Shown: one piece after another, positions 14,401-27,710 of the stretch
Numbering within the stretch: position 1 is the stretch's first letter
How the letters are laid out: each line of letters begins with the position of its first letter
DNA from: Rhopalosiphum padi
Lineage: Eukaryota > Arthropoda > Insecta > Hemiptera > Aphididae
Direction of reading: 5' to 3'
NCBI RefSeq assembly: GCF_020882245.1
Contig: NC_083597.1
Span: forward strand, 38,108,652-38,172,651
DNA length: 64,000 nt
Position numbers and translations under genes: made by a program
The notes under the pieces: model-generated
Database searches by the model: none
What the model saw: the letters and a program-made list of their open reading frames with translations, nothing else
What the model was told of the DNA's origin: nothing

Positions 14401-16539
14401 AGTTATAGTATAATTGGTGAATATTTTACTTTGAAATTTCAATTAGAGACTAATGTTAATTAATAAACTAAGTATTAAAGGTACCTGCACAAAATTACAC
14501 TTATTACGTAATTAGTATGGAAAAATTTAATTTTAAATACCTACTTACTATATCAGAGGTTATTGAATTCGATTTTAATGCGATTATAGTTTATCAAGGA
14601 TTTATTTTATATTAAATTAATCATTGTATTTTAAAAGTAATCTAATATTCTAAGTACGTTTGAAAAATAGTTCACCAAAGTAAACTTGGGCTTAAAAAAT
14701 AAAATGTATCTCATAAAATGACAGTCAATAAATTATATTATTTAAAAAAATATCATTATAATATTGTAGTTATTGGTATTTATTCTTTGCGGTTGTAGCC
14801 GTTAGCTTATGACGAAATTAGAGCAGTTATCCAAACTATAATTACGACATTTTACAAAGAAATCTATTTTTATTTCATACTTTTCCTGAACTTTCTGTTA
14901 TTCATAGCAGTACCCATATTCTAATTATAGTGTTTTTAATTTTAATATTTTATGTACTTGTACTTAATTAGTATTTGCTAATTTTTGATTACTAATTTCT
15001 AAGAATTCCGATGTTAATCAATATAAAAAATGTATTACACTATTCGTTTACTTCTAAATTTTCAACAAAACATATTATATTATATCGTTTAAAAACTACG
15101 GATACTTATTATTAAACGATTTAAGTAATTTATTTATAATTTCAACAGATAATTGAATTAAATTCCAGGGAAAAATCGCAGTTGAAATAATTAAATACAT
15201 ACAAATTGTAAGCATAAGATTGGTAGATGGAATTATTATTATACAATATACATACGTAAGTACTATATAATAATAATGAACATATACATTTTGATAGGTA
15301 GAAACTATAGTTATAGTATAAATATTTAAACACCAGAATTGTTTATAAACCATTTAATTATTACATATAAAAATGATTATACCTCTCTGGTTTCCAAAAA
15401 TTATCATGATTTAGTTAAACCCACTCATAATTTATTTTATTTGATAAGTTTATAGTTTTTCAACATTTTTCTAAGAACTATAGTCAAGCAAAATATTTGA
15501 TTCTACATACCTAAGCCTGTAAAAGATTTCCAATCAAAAGGTTACATAAGGCTGTTTAGCTTTTCTACTTCCCTCCTAAAATTTCTAATCAACTATAAAA
15601 AAATCATTTAAATAGTTTTCTTTTTCATTACGCGCAGCATTAATAATATAAAAAAGGCCTAAATTCCACATTTAATTTGTTGATTGTGATAATATATTTT
15701 AATATGTAAATGTAATGTTTTATAATTCATGTTATTTACTATTTGGATAACATCTGACCAATAATAGTATATTCTAATCAAATTGTACGTCTTAAATTAT
15801 CAACGAATCCACAAGGAGAGAGTTATATGTAATTTAGTCCATAGTATTTTTTATATTTTAAGTGCCTACAGACTACGAGTATTAATAGTATCAATACATA
15901 TATTGAATGGTGTATACTATATTATATTTACCGTTATGTCGGACAAATATAATGTTTCATGGTACAAATACTGAAATATTTCATAACTCAAGGTTAAAAT
16001 AATTATTCAGAAGCAATGTAAAATTATTTCCAGGACGACTATGAACAATTTTTATGAATTTCAGCTCAAAATAAATGTTCTAACATGTTTATTTGTATAA
16101 ATCTAATGATTGCATAAGTTCCGTTTTAAAAATAAAATCCTTTAACCAAAAAAAAAAAAAATGGTTCAAACATCGATTGAATGATTTTCTAAAAAAAAAT
16201 TAAGACATTTGGAAAATGAAATTCATTCATTACACGTGGACACGAAACCAAATTTTTTTCTCTATATTATTTTTCTAACTATGAAACGATGATTGTCATT
16301 TTGACATCGTTAACATTTTATTTTGAGTATACGACGTTAACACAGACATAAAGCAAATCACAATATTTAGTCGAGCCCTCAGTTTAAGATTTATCAAATT
16401 AGTTAGTAAAAGGTAGTTGGTTTCGGGAACACTGCGGGACGACGATATCCTTGGTTCGGAGAAATTCGTATATTATACAACATTTTATTGCAATTCGACA
16501 TAAACATATTAACAACAAATAACAATAAAATAATGGGCA

Positions 16540-16900
16540 TTATATTATGCATAGACGACCGGAGAGAATTCGACACATTATAATGGGAACAAGCCGGTTT
16601 TTGCCGAAAAAACAGATGGAAAACACGTGATCATCGGTACAGCTGGCGACGAAGAATACGCCTACAATTATGGAACTACATAGTATTATGGCAACCAACA
16701 ACAATATTATATTCGTCGCCGAAGAAAGTCGTCCCGACAACCGGACCGGCACCGGGACTGGGGCCGGGAAAGAGATTTGGTCGCGCGTCACCGAAGGAGG
16801 CGTAGATACGCGGGACGAAAAAAAGTTGACGAGAACGGGAAATACAAAAAATGTATATCAAAAAAAAAAAAAATCAGCAGCAGCAAAAATATTATAAAAA
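16540..16900. other. Moderately GC-rich segment, function unclear
   Basis: Open frames occur on both strands (16540-16791 minus with a hydrophobic stretch; 16670-16897 plus). They are mutually antisense and neither has splice or domain support. It probably belongs to the flank of the CpG-rich island that follows. Confidence 0.3.
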
Positions 16901-16928
16901 AAACTAAATACGATAATATTAGATATTA

Positions 16929-16929
<1 letters not shown>

Positions 16930-16962
<33 letters not shown>

Positions 16963-16990
16963 GTAATAATAGCAATAATATTAATAATGA
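16930..16990. repeat. (AAT)n microsatellite, imperfect
   Basis: About 20 units with occasional AGT/AGC interruptions. Confidence 0.9.
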
Positions 16991-17079
16991 AAAACGGTTT
17001 AGGACTTTGCCGACACGTACTTGCGGTGGTCTTGTAACGTTTTTTGTACGCGCTCATGTTGCCGGTTTCCTCGTCGGTT

Positions 17080-17161
17080 CACAGCACGGTCATGGCGAAA
17101 CAACGCAACGTCGCAGCGACGACGGTGAGTAGGTTGGTAGGGCGGTGGCGGCGGCGGACGA

Positions 17162-17195
<34 letters not shown>

Positions 17196-18150
17196 GTAGT
17201 AGTAATAGTAATAATAAAAAAAAAAAGAGAGTAACGAACGGCGGCGGCGCGGGGCGGTGAGCCGGTGGCGGCGGCGACACACTACAGTGGCGAAGCGAAA
17301 GCGCCACCCGGACCGTTTCGGACGACGGCTTCGTCGTTATGTACGCGGCGCGATGCGTATACGTCGTTATCGTCGGTGTTCAGCGGCGGCGGTGTCTGCC
17401 GGGTGCGCGAGCGCTGCGGCACGACGGCGGGCGACAACAAGCGGCAACCGCGCGGCCAACGACCAACGGAACCGGGCGGTGCGGCGCTCGCGGTTGGCGG
17501 CTTGTGCGTCGACCGCCCGTCGCCAGGGCCGGGGGAGGCGGGTCGGCGGCCGCCGCGATAACAACGTCGCACCGGCGCGCGGTCGGGGAGGCGCGGCCTA
17601 CGGCGCGGGCGCCGCGTCATCCGACGACCCGGCCGCCCGGTACCTCTCCACGCCGCGCCCGCCGACCCTGTCCTCTCCGCCCCGCAACTGTACCCGAATC
17701 ACCCGGCCCCATCACCCCCCCACCGAAGTTCCCCTCCGACGGACGACCCGGCGTGTTCCCTACCGGTCGCACAAATCGGCAACGTCTATATTATACTCCG
17801 GCGACTGCCGTCACCGCTGCAGACGTTTCGTGAGGTACGGACACTCTCCTCCGTCCGTTGCCGCCGACCTTGGGGATCTCCAAAACATTGTCGCCGGCCG
17901 ACTCTCCCCCGATCACCACCCCTTTCGACGTCTCGTCGTCCAAAGCAATAAACGTGATGATATACTACGTCTACGTCATGTTACCGGCATACTTGTCCCG
18001 CAAAGGCCCGTCTAGAACACAACAGGTCCAAAACTTGTAAACGATTTTCGGATAGTACCCACGCCGAGGAGGACCCACGGCTACACACTATTCTGGATAT
18101 CGCAAACCCACTACTCGGGCCACCGCCGAAGGGGGTCTGAAACTATGAAC
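17080..18150. promoter_or_regulatory. Very dense CpG island, putative promoter / 5' exon
   Basis: This and the 35/38 kb islands are the most GC-rich stretches in the window (17230-17740 is extreme). All frames on both strands stay open for long distances, including a 252-codon plus-strand frame (17257-18015) dominated by Arg, Ala and Pro. That pattern is an effect of composition. A core promoter and non-coding first exon are the likeliest content; direction cannot be fixed from sequence. Confidence 0.4.
17162..17226. repeat. (AAT)n/(AGT)n microsatellite plus poly-A
   Basis: A second trinucleotide tract of the same type about 170 bp after the first. On the minus strand it would encode poly-Leu or poly-Tyr, which explains the odd homopolymeric open frames here. 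Confidence 0.9.
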
Positions 18151-19309
18151 TTCGAAGGTTTAGGGTCAAACAAATACTGTTTTCTCGCATTTTTCTGACG
18201 TCGTTTGCAATGGACTGTCTCGATAGTCGATAGAAAACGATTACGAGTATATTCATTATATTATAATATAAATCGAAATAACTTGCTATTGAATAATATT
18301 CCATCAGTTTATCTCTCTCTCAGAAATTATTTATGTTTTTATTATATTTCATTGAAAATTGTTATACTTTGTCTCCACTCTCCACTGATTGCATAACGTT
18401 CACAAATCACACTATTAGAGTAATGACGTAGATGAGATAACAGCAGTCAATAAAAACACTTAAACTCTGTGTTATTGCAAGAAAACAAACTCATTTCAAA
18501 TTTCAAGTGTGGTAGTGTGAATGTGTAGTGTGTAGACACCTTGTCTACAGCACGCAATAGGTAATTTACTTGGCTATTATAACACGTTTTGATAAAATAT
18601 TTTTCTACTTTTTTCTGATTAAATCTTAAAAAGCTTTTTGAGTTATCTATATCGTTCGTTATCTGTATGACAATTTATCAGAAACATTTTTATCAGAGGC
18701 CTCCCGAAGGCATTACTAATTTTATTATTAGATTAGTTGCAACTTCCAAAGTCCATTCTGTATAGCTAATGTTATAAATTGTTATTATTATTAATAATAC
18801 AAATAGTTAAAATGAATTTTAATTTGCTTTTAGTATTTTATAAATATCAGAAAGTTACGTGAATTTGGGTTTGTTGATTATCACTTATCATTAATAGTAA
18901 TATTATAGTACCTATGTTAGGTATATTCAATAATATATAAATAAGTACTATTATACAACTGTAATGTCTGTAATATTATAGCATATCAAGTATCAATTGT
19001 GTATAGATATTGTTTGTATAGAATTATATACGATCATAGTTCATAATGTAGTTTTCGTTGTTCAATAAATTAAATTTGCATTTAACGATAGTAAAATTAC
19101 TCGTTAATTTTACGAAGGTTACTTAGTATTAGCTAAGTTCGTTTTCAACGAATAATAATAATTTTTTTTAGGAATATAATAAAAATTTTGTTTTCTTCGG
19201 AATCACAATAAATATTGTTATAGATTTGATCACACCAACTACTAATAATTGTACTAGTATTATGAAAAAAAGGTATGCAAGTTGTTACCGCTCTGCTGTA
19301 AATTAGGTA

Positions 19310-20300
19310 TCGAGTGGGTTACTATTATGGGTGTGTTAAATAGTTAAATTTGAATTCAATGTTAATATGTTATATTATTGGATACGAATAATAATTTTAA
19401 GCGTAATCGGTTTGATGCCTTATCAATATAATTAAGTATATTTCGTAATATGTTTTATTTTGATATAATATCTAACTTTAAAGCCATTTATTTTACTTAT
19501 AATATTGATAATCTTATTAATTAAAGTTTAATTTAAAGTTATTATATAGTGAAAACGTTTTGTGTGAATTTCAAGTATCTACAGTTATTCGTTTTTTAAT
19601 GAAAACGAAAAACCAATAATCGTATGGATAGAAATAGTTATTATACGAGTGAATGAATATCTGTTGAAAAAATTTGAACTCAAATGCTCATAAAAATTAA
19701 TTTGGCTCTAAGATAAAATTTTTTTCATATACCTAGATTGAAAAACTTATAAAGAACCTTGAATTTAATTTTTAAATCTCAGGTATAAATGAATATTGTT
19801 TTATGTATTTTTAACTACAAAATAACATGTATTTTAGTCTTTTAAGATTTTTTCGAATTCTATCAAAATCCTAAATTTAAATGCTTATAAAAAAATATGA
19901 TGCCTTTAAATTATTACGGTTTTTTTTTAATTGGGAAATGAACCACTTATTATAGGAAAAGTTTATTCATTTTTCAAGTATTTTTACCCATTCATAAATT
20001 TCTTATTGGCATTTATATGAAAAAAAATAATCGAAAATCTCAATTATTATCTATAAATAGCTAAAAAAAGTCAAAATATTTACCATATAATAAATTATAT
20101 TAAATGATAATATAACTACTTGGTGAAAATTTCAAGTTTCTGTGGTTATTCGTTTTCGAATTGTAATAAATTAAAGTAATTAATTATTTCGTCAAAATCT
20201 AGTTTATAGCATAAAGTTTCTCGTTTTTCCTTAATTTTTTGTTTGTTTTTCCTGATTACCTATAAGAAAGTACCACAATGTTTTATCTCTCTAAAGTACA
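19310..20300 (+). repeat. Dispersed repeat family, copy A (diverged)
   Basis: It shares the start 'atgggtgtgttaaa' and 'aatttgaattcaatg' and later blocks ('tttttcaagtatttttacc', 'ggttattcgtttt') in the same order as copies at 36108 and 39238, and text like 'aaatgcttataaa' with the 63.5 kb copy. No open frame survives. The class is unknown. Confidence 0.55.
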
Positions 20301-20493
20301 AACTATATCCAATTTAGAAACTACTTTTAAAATTTAAGACTTAAATTTAAAAATCGAAGCATTTTACAAACTAAACTTATCGTGTATCACAAAAAAAATA
20401 ATATAATTTTAAGATCAATACTATAATAGCTGTAGCTGAAAGTTCTAAATAAAAAAAAGATCAATACATTGCTCTGCTCAGAACCTAAAAAAC

Positions 20494-20519
20494 ATATATA
20501 TATATATATATATATATAT
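20494..20519. repeat. (TA)n microsatellite
   Basis: About 13 TA units. Confidence 0.9.
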
Positions 20520-20583
20520 GTATAGTGATGCTTTTAAGCTTTATCTACATACCTGGGTGGTGGATATCGATGTGGCTATTGGC

Positions 20584-20610
20584 TATATATATATATATAT
20601 ATATATATAT
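20584..20610. repeat. (TA)n microsatellite
   Basis: About 13 TA units, 65 bp after the previous tract. Confidence 0.9.
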
Positions 20611-22621
20611 GGTTATATAATTATATAATAATATTCATTGAGATACGCTTTGATATACCTATATATAAATAACTATTATATGAATAATATATAACTGCTA
20701 ACTAAAAAAAATTGTCTATTGAATAGTTTTTTTCAATTTTAGTGTAGATATAGGTACTTATTAATAATTGACTGCAGATATAAATTATAATGTATAATAA
20801 TATGTTTAATGTTATTGGATAAGTCTATACTCTACGGACTGCTGTCACTATTGATTAATAAATTTAACTGCTGTATTTTGTAGGACATATTATATTCATT
20901 ATTTATATTATGTAGACATCGTGGGAGAACGGGTGAAGAGCTTAATACCCCTGAAAAATTGCAATAACTCCCAAATGGAATTGTGTGTAAGGTGTAACTA
21001 TACATCCAGGAACCATGTAAATAGTAATTGGAAATCACATTAATTTGGGGCCCTCCCTTTAAAAAAACAAATAAAATATCCGCCTATGTATGCAAAATAG
21101 TATAGCTATATGTTACAACTTAAATAATGTAGTCGTAAATAAATTCAGAAGCATTTGTCTGATTATTCATTAATCATTTATTATATATTTATTTTATTGT
21201 AATATATTTTTTTATGACAATCTGTGTTCAGAAAAACCAACTTAGCGTTCTTATAGTTTAATATTAGAATGAATTTAATTATTAACAAACTTAAAGGTAA
21301 TACCTAATGATATTAATTATAGACTATTTCGTAAGTCATAGGCTTTTATTGGTATTTTAATTTTAAAGTGACTTATAAAATTTATAATTATGTAAGATAT
21401 TACAATTTTAAAATGCTTATAACGCGCTAAAAATTTTAGTATAAATTAAACTTTTTATAATATTCTTACCTTTAAATTTGATTATTTACTGAACGCAAAT
21501 GTTCCATTGTGTATTTGTGTACGTGTGTAAGACGGAGACAAGTGACAACGCATGAGGATGTAACGTTATCTAAATGGTTTTGACAGTGGCGGAATTAGAA
21601 AAGTATTTTTTTACTTTGTTATGAGCGTTCGAAAGTAATAGGCAGTTATAACTTATAAGTATTAAAGTACGTCCGTTTGTTTCATTGAGTTACATTCTCA
21701 CGTGGAACGGTCGTGAACCTTCATACGCATTAAGATAAATATTTGTGAAAATTAAAAATTTAGGCATACACAATATTATTATATTATATATTATATTTTA
21801 TACAATTATACCTATAAAAGACTGGTGGCTACACTTACATCGATTATCGTCATACATTATTTTAATATTATTGAGTGCCTAATCTGTTAATTTGTATATT
21901 ATGTTAATATTTATTTTACAATCTATTTAAATAATAGTTAAACAATAATTGAATGGACGAGAGAAAAAAAATATGTTTCTCAGAATGAAGAAACCTCCCA
22001 GTGGAGGAACGACGAGAATACGAGATGTTAGTATTTAATTGATTATTGTGTTAACATTTTTTCTTCTTTTCAATGGTTTAATGAAATCGAAGTTAGTTAA
22101 TGTTAATGTTAATGTTAGTTTTAAATGTATAATGAACACATTTGTGAAATGCTTGAAAAATTATTAAGTCCATAATATAGGTAACTAAAAAACTACTAAC
22201 TTTTGAAAATTAATTGCGTATATATATTTGCAGCTACCGCGATCTCTTATATTATACAACTGTTTAACTAATTTGCTGTAGATATAATTATTTATTCCAA
22301 GAGAGTGCGCTTTTTCCGTATGTATAATTTAAAAGCCGATCAATCGAAATTTGATTACTGTTTATCAAAAAAACAATTGTAATACAAGTATACAACTTAA
22401 AATGGTTAATATTGATGATTACAATATTAATAGTAAATAAATAGAACATTCCCACTATTAGTCGACGTATACGCTTAATTTCTGTTAATAGGTAATAGGT
22501 TAAAGTTGTTTGGCACTTACTTAAGTGGTAAAGAATAAAATATGTTAAGAAATATTTTCATTTTTACAATTCTTTATATTTTATAATATGTAATACAAAT
22601 TCACGATAAATTATTATGGTT

Positions 22622-22627
22622 TTTATT
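22622..22627 (-). terminator. Polyadenylation signal AATAAA of the serine protease gene
   Basis: AATAAA on the minus strand about 42 nt past the stop codon at 22669. Confidence 0.5.
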
Positions 22628-22668
22628 GTAATATTGCATATAATATATTATTATATAATTTTTTTATC

Positions 22669-24410
22669 TTATAAAATATTCACAATGTATAATACTAACA
22701 TAATAGTAGTAAAATATAAATTATTGTGTGGTATTAATGGGTTTCCTGTATTTGTTGTAATATTAGTTATCCATTTTTTGTAAGCATATACGAATAAATG
22801 CCTAGTTTGAATTTCGGAACTGCCACATTCGAAATCCCTATTTAGTTCTTTGAAATTGTATCCGTGACTGGCTATTCCATATAGGAATCCATTACAAATC
22901 ATTGGGCCACCGCTGTCCCCAGGACATACCATATGGATGTCTGGTTTTGAACACAAATATTCTTTCCATGTATCTACTATATTCGATCTATTTCAACGTG
23001 TAGTTTCTATAAGTCGTGATCGATGGTAAAGGATCTGCTAAATGATTAAATTATATAGTACCTATACTAACCTACCTATTGGACAATTGACACGCTGTAG
23101 GACCGTACGTGACACTTGCATTGGTCATATATCCTATAAAGTCGGGTTGCGGTATATCTGCAGTAATTCCGAACCCGATAACTACACAATCCAAGCTTTT
23201 TCCGTGAGAAAAATCGTCCGGATGGCCAGCTACGCTTATATAACGGTCGACGTTCTTGAACGGTTTTCGTAGCTAAATCCCAAGTATAACTGTTTAAGTA
23301 TATACTGTATAATAATATACATTATTATTTATTAGTTTATTACTAAACATTAATCGTTTAATATACACATGTTTCGTACCTGTACATTAATTTAATTCGT
23401 ATTATTTAAAACAAAACAAAAACACACATATTATATTCGCGTTATAAATCATAATCGATGCTCAGAAAAAAATCTTTAAAAAGAAAAAATAAATGTATAA
23501 ATATATTAAAAATTATAATATAGGTAGTAAGTACATGTAATATATTATCTCGTAGTTATATGCATACTATGTACCTATTACATCTTTTTTAGGCATAAAT
23601 GCATTATCTAAACTATATGAAATTATTATTATTGTAGTTTTTGGTTAGGGACGTTTGGCCAAAATGAAATAATTATGTTACAAAAATAAAATATCTAAAT
23701 ACTTATTATTATTTTCTTAATGCGTATTGTACCCTTTACCTACGTTAATTTTGGCGAAAATAATGTAGGTGGTTATATAATGTATACATATAAATGATAT
23801 TATTATAGATATGATAATTATGTCGAAAAGACCTTGGACTTTTGAGAGCAAATATAACTAGCTACACGCCTACACGCCTACACACGTCATAATATTACAA
23901 TAATATTTTAATAATAATATAATATAATTATTATATTTACAAACTATAATATCACAGATTGCTTACTTTTAACAAACAGATGTCTGCTCTAAACGTTAAT
24001 GGATTAAACATATCATGTTGATATATGTGCTGAATCTGTTGATGGCTATTACCGCGGAATATCTGTAATCGTTAAGGAACTTTTCATAGAAATATTTTTG
24101 TTATTTTATTTATCGTATACAAATGCGAGTATAAAAGAGAGAATACATTTATGTCAGATATTGTCATGTTGTCGGTACAATGTGCAGCGGTTAACACAAA
24201 CCACTGCGATATTAACGAGCCCGTGCAAACAGCTTTTGTCGCAACGGATTTTAAGAAGATTTTTATTACTAAAATCACTACGAACGGATATTTCTCGACG
24301 TCATATATTTGTCCATTAGCTATAAGACCTTTGTTTTCATAATTTGACACATTTCCTTCCAATTTCACCACGTTAAATAATAAAAACAAAACGAGAATAA
24401 TTTTAATCAT
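22669..24410 (-). CDS. Secreted S1-family serine protease, four exons, complete
   Basis: Exons 24410-24147, 24062-23967, 23272-23076 and 22987-22669 join in frame to 291 residues (876 nt with stop); all junctions are GT-AG. The protein starts with a signal peptide (MIKIILVLFLLFNVVKLEG). The catalytic triad is present: His in TAAHC (exon 1), Asp in ADICLL (exon 2), Ser in GDSGGP (exon 4). Cys pairs expected for chymotrypsin-fold enzymes are visible (CTGSLIS/AAHC, CVVIGFG/MIC, ACQL/YLC, VCPGDS/ECGS). The residue at the position that is Asp189 in trypsin is Met, and SWG is replaced by SHG, so Arg/Lys cleavage is unlikely. The mature start resembles IVGG only loosely (LIANGQ) and lacks a preceding Arg or Lys. 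The C-terminus ends in a hydrophobic stretch (FTTIMLVLYIVNIL) that could be a membrane or GPI signal. Likely a gut, salivary or haemolymph enzyme; substrate unknown. Confidence 0.9.
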
Positions 24411-24417
24411 AATATAT

Positions 24418-24560
24418 TACGACACGCTAAATGTGTGTAGTAAACTAGTACAGTTAAAACATATGGTCATAAATAAGATTTCTAGTTGACTTTTAATAAC
24501 CCCGGCAACTTAATATTATTTTAGCCACCATTATAGACAAAATACTAACGTCTAAACATA
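24418..24560 (-). promoter_or_regulatory. Upstream region of the protease gene, conserved in the tandem copy
   Basis: Text such as 'ggtcataaataaga', 'aataaccccggc' and 'agacaaaatacta' recurs in order at about 27210-27320, upstream of the broken copy. The duplication therefore included the promoter region. No clear TATA box position can be assigned. Confidence 0.4.
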
Positions 24561-25324
24561 ATATAATATATTTAAATATACCCAATAGGTAAATAATAAT
24601 ATGTATGTTCCTAAGACCAACGTTAAATAAATAATTTATAATATATTGTGATTAAATCATTAAGCAATAAAATAACAAGAAAATTTTATGTTTATAAACT
24701 TACTAGGTAACTATTATATGTAGGTACTAACTGAAAATAACTAATAAAAATATGTTACGATTTAAAATATAGATAATTGATCTGTTATTTGGTATTCGAG
24801 TATATCTACACGTCTTGATATATTAAAATATTCGATAAATAAAATAGAAATAAATAAAATATTATATTGGTTTGGTATGGATACTTTTAAGTTTTATTTT
24901 ATGCGTAATATCAATGTGACCTGTTTAGTTTACTCGTACTTATTTATTGCATTCCGAATATTCTGTTATCCGTTTTAGAGTATTCTACCTTTTCACATAC
25001 ACCTGGCGGAAATTCCGGACCTCCGACTGTAGGGTATTGTAACATCAATGTAGTTGTTATACAGAAATTCGTTATAGTATGTTATTCTTATTATACGTGC
25101 CATACGCATCGGGGAATCAAAATTGAATTGAATTGTTTATTTGTATTATCAGTCGCCAGTCGGAGAGAAAAAGAAATCCAATTATTATTTTTATAGAAAT
25201 AGTATATTACATGTATTATTGTAATATAACTTAAAATATCTATCAACCAGGTTGATAACTAGAAATTTGCATTAAAATATTGATAGTTAATTAATATTAC
25301 ATTAATAATATTAGCCAACCTAAA

Positions 25325-25445
25325 CGTTTAATTTCTGTTATTAATTATACTAATCTGTGTATATTACGGGTACTTATAAGGGAAACATTAAAATATTTTT
25401 TTGTTTTACAATTCTTTATAGATTACAAATGTACAATAAATTATA
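25325..25445. repeat. Distal end of the protease block duplication
   Basis: It matches 22475-22625 in order ('taatttctgtta', 'ttttacaattctttata', 'acaataaatta' against 'acgataaatta'). This extends the duplicated block beyond the 3' end of the protease gene. About 770 bp of unrelated sequence separates it from the pseudogene 3' end. Confidence 0.45.
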
Positions 25446-26249
25446 CTTGTGTTGCTTAAAACGATAAACATATCACATATCATATTAATAAGTTTATAAA
25501 GTATACTAGTATACAAGTAACACGAAATAGAATATATGATGCTAAAATACCTTATTCTAAAATATTTTTTGGATATAAATTTGTTAATTATCTCGGTCCT
25601 TTGTATTTCAACTTATTACCAATTATTATTAAAATAAGTATATACACTAACTCCAGGAATTTTAAAAAGTCAAATCTCAAAAAATTGATAGTTAACTGTT
25701 AATCACTCTAATAGAATAGTATTTATGTATATTGATTTATTTTGTTATGTACTTACTGGAACTTTAACAATGTATTTTTTATTTTTATTTATACTATTGT
25801 TCGATTATTATATTAATTACTAGATTTTGAAACTCTCTACCATCATCACAAGCTTGTTTACAGGTGGTAGATAGATTCATATTATTATATTATTGTAAAC
25901 TTGTTCTTTTGAGCTCTATATAATTTATAATAAAATTATTTTTTTAAATAAAAAAAAACACACATTAAATATATAACTTGTTGTGTATTTATGTCTTATA
26001 AAAGATAAAATAGTGTTTTTTTTAGAAATATATAAATTTCTGAAAATGTATATATCTATAAGCATTAATCTTATTAGGTATTAAATTCTTATAAAGTACA
26101 TTGAATCCCGAAATTCCTGTCAAAATAACTATATTATGCAAAATGCAAGTGATGATGACGGATATTATGGAAAATACAGCATCATTATTAAAAAATAAAA
26201 ATAAAACATTATCAACGTATAATATACTAACATAATACATCTATAGTAA

Positions 26250-27147
26250 TGTATAAACTATAGTGTGGTATTACCTAATGGTATCCATTTTCTGCAGTAA
26301 GCATATACTAATAGATGTTTATATAGTCTAAATGTTGGGACAGTCAATGTCCGTATCTCTTTTTTCTTTGAAATTATATCCGTAACTCACATCCCATTAT
26401 ATAGGAGTCCTTTGAAAATCATTGGACCACCGCTGTCCCCAGGACATATCATATAAAACCAAACGGTTTTGAACACAAAAATACATTTTCATATAAATCC
26501 ATGTAAGCATATATCTTTTATATTTTTTGATCTTGATTTATTTCAAGTGTAGTTTCTATAAGTCACATGGCCGGAGGTCGGCAGGTACGTGATCTACTAA
26601 ATGCCTAAATTATTTAGTGCCTATACAATAAATGAGAAATTTAATTGCAATAGGATCCTACGTGACAATGCCAGAGTGGTTATTTTCAACAGACAGATGT
26701 CTGACAAACATTTTATTGGGTTGTACATGTTGTGTTGAATATGTACGCCGGACGTGTTCGTTGATCGTGAATATTACTGTGGAATACTTGTAAACGTTAC
26801 TCGAAACTTTTTGTAAAAATATATATATATTTCATGATAATACAAAATACAAACGGGGGTATATAAGCACGAGGATACATGTATATTATATAGAATGTAG
26901 ATATCGTCACGCCTTCGGTGCATGTGATGAGACGGTCAATCGTGATATCAACGAGCTCGTGTAAAAGTTGCTTGAAATTCTCCATTTTTAAAACTTTTAA
27001 TAATATTATGCTCACTACGAATGGATATATCTTGACGTAATATAAATATCCGGTAGCTATACGAACATTTTTTTCATAATTTGATACATTTCGTTTCAAT
27101 ATTAGTGATCAGTATTAAAAAATCATAATGAGAATACATTTAATCAT
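26250..27147 (-). pseudogene. Degenerate tandem copy of the S1 serine protease
   Basis: Same strand and order as the intact gene 2.7 kb to the left. The start ATG (27147) survives, but a TAA stops the signal peptide after 10 codons. The segment NVSNYEKNVRIATGYLYYVK (27095 onward) matches the intact exon 1 (NVSNYENKG.IANG). The region equivalent to TAAHC is out of frame. Exon 2 text survives near 26700-26790 (SDICLLK). Exon 3 is reduced to a few codons that abut exon 2 directly, so a deletion removed the intron and most of the exon. The GDSGGP segment (about 26425-26445) is followed by an in-frame TGA. No functional enzyme can be made. Confidence 0.85.
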
Positions 27148-27610
27148 AGTGTCTAATACGAGTAATACGCTAAATTTGTGTAAATGTATACAGGTATAAC
27201 TGTATAAGATATGGTCATAAATAAGACATTAATCTCTAGTAGACTTGTAATAACCCCGGCGACTTGATATTGTCTTAGCTATCACTACATATAGACAAAA
27301 TACTATAACGTCTAAACGGATTATAATTTATAATATAGACATTTAAATAAACAATAGTTAGACAATAATATACTTATAATACTACAGAATACAAACATAT
27401 TAAAAAAGAATATAATATTATTTTATAAAATATATAACTTTTACAATACATTTTTACGTTATTTATACAAATAATTAATAATAATATATTTCTATGAGGT
27501 CAATAAGCAATCAAATATAACGGGAACATTTTATAAATATAAATATAAACGTAGTACTTACTCATAGGTTCTAATAAGTAATAGTGTAGGTAGTATAGGT
27601 ACTATAGGTA

Positions 27611-27616
27611 TTTATT
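27611..27616 (-). terminator. Polyadenylation signal AATAAA of the BESS-like gene
   Basis: AATAAA on the minus strand about 95 nt beyond the TAA stop that ends at 27711. Confidence 0.45.
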
Positions 27617-27710
27617 ATAATAACAAATAAGTGAAATAACTAATAAATATGATGTTTTCATGTACCTACATTTTTAAATTATAACATAAGTACACGATTG
27701 GAACGGCGTT

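Larger units (their letters stand above)
5760..16380. other. Long AT-rich intergenic region
   Basis: No supported gene over about 10.6 kb. Short open frames here (for example 9854-10066 and 13042-13242 on minus, 15783-15974 on plus) have AT-driven composition and no motifs. The only structures I could define are the palindrome at 10741-10767 and the hAT-like element at 11387-11487, plus poly-T/poly-A tracts such as 12694-12706. Confidence 0.6.
18200..22600. other. AT-rich intergenic region
   Basis: No gene supported. It contains a copy of the dispersed repeat family (about 19310-20300), two (TA)n tracts, and 150 bp near 22475-22625 that is duplicated at 25325-25445 as part of the protease block. 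Confidence 0.5.

Noticed and set aside
17079..17307. Minus-strand frames with poly-Leu or poly-Tyr
   Set aside because: Translations of the (AAT)n microsatellite.
17257..18015. 252-codon open frame on the plus strand
   Set aside because: Lies in a CpG-dense block where all frames on both strands stay open. Composition is Arg/Ala/Pro with no motif, and three other long frames overlap it.
21585..21600. 'cagtggcggaatta' resembling a hAT terminus
   Set aside because: No matching opposite end or target duplication nearby.
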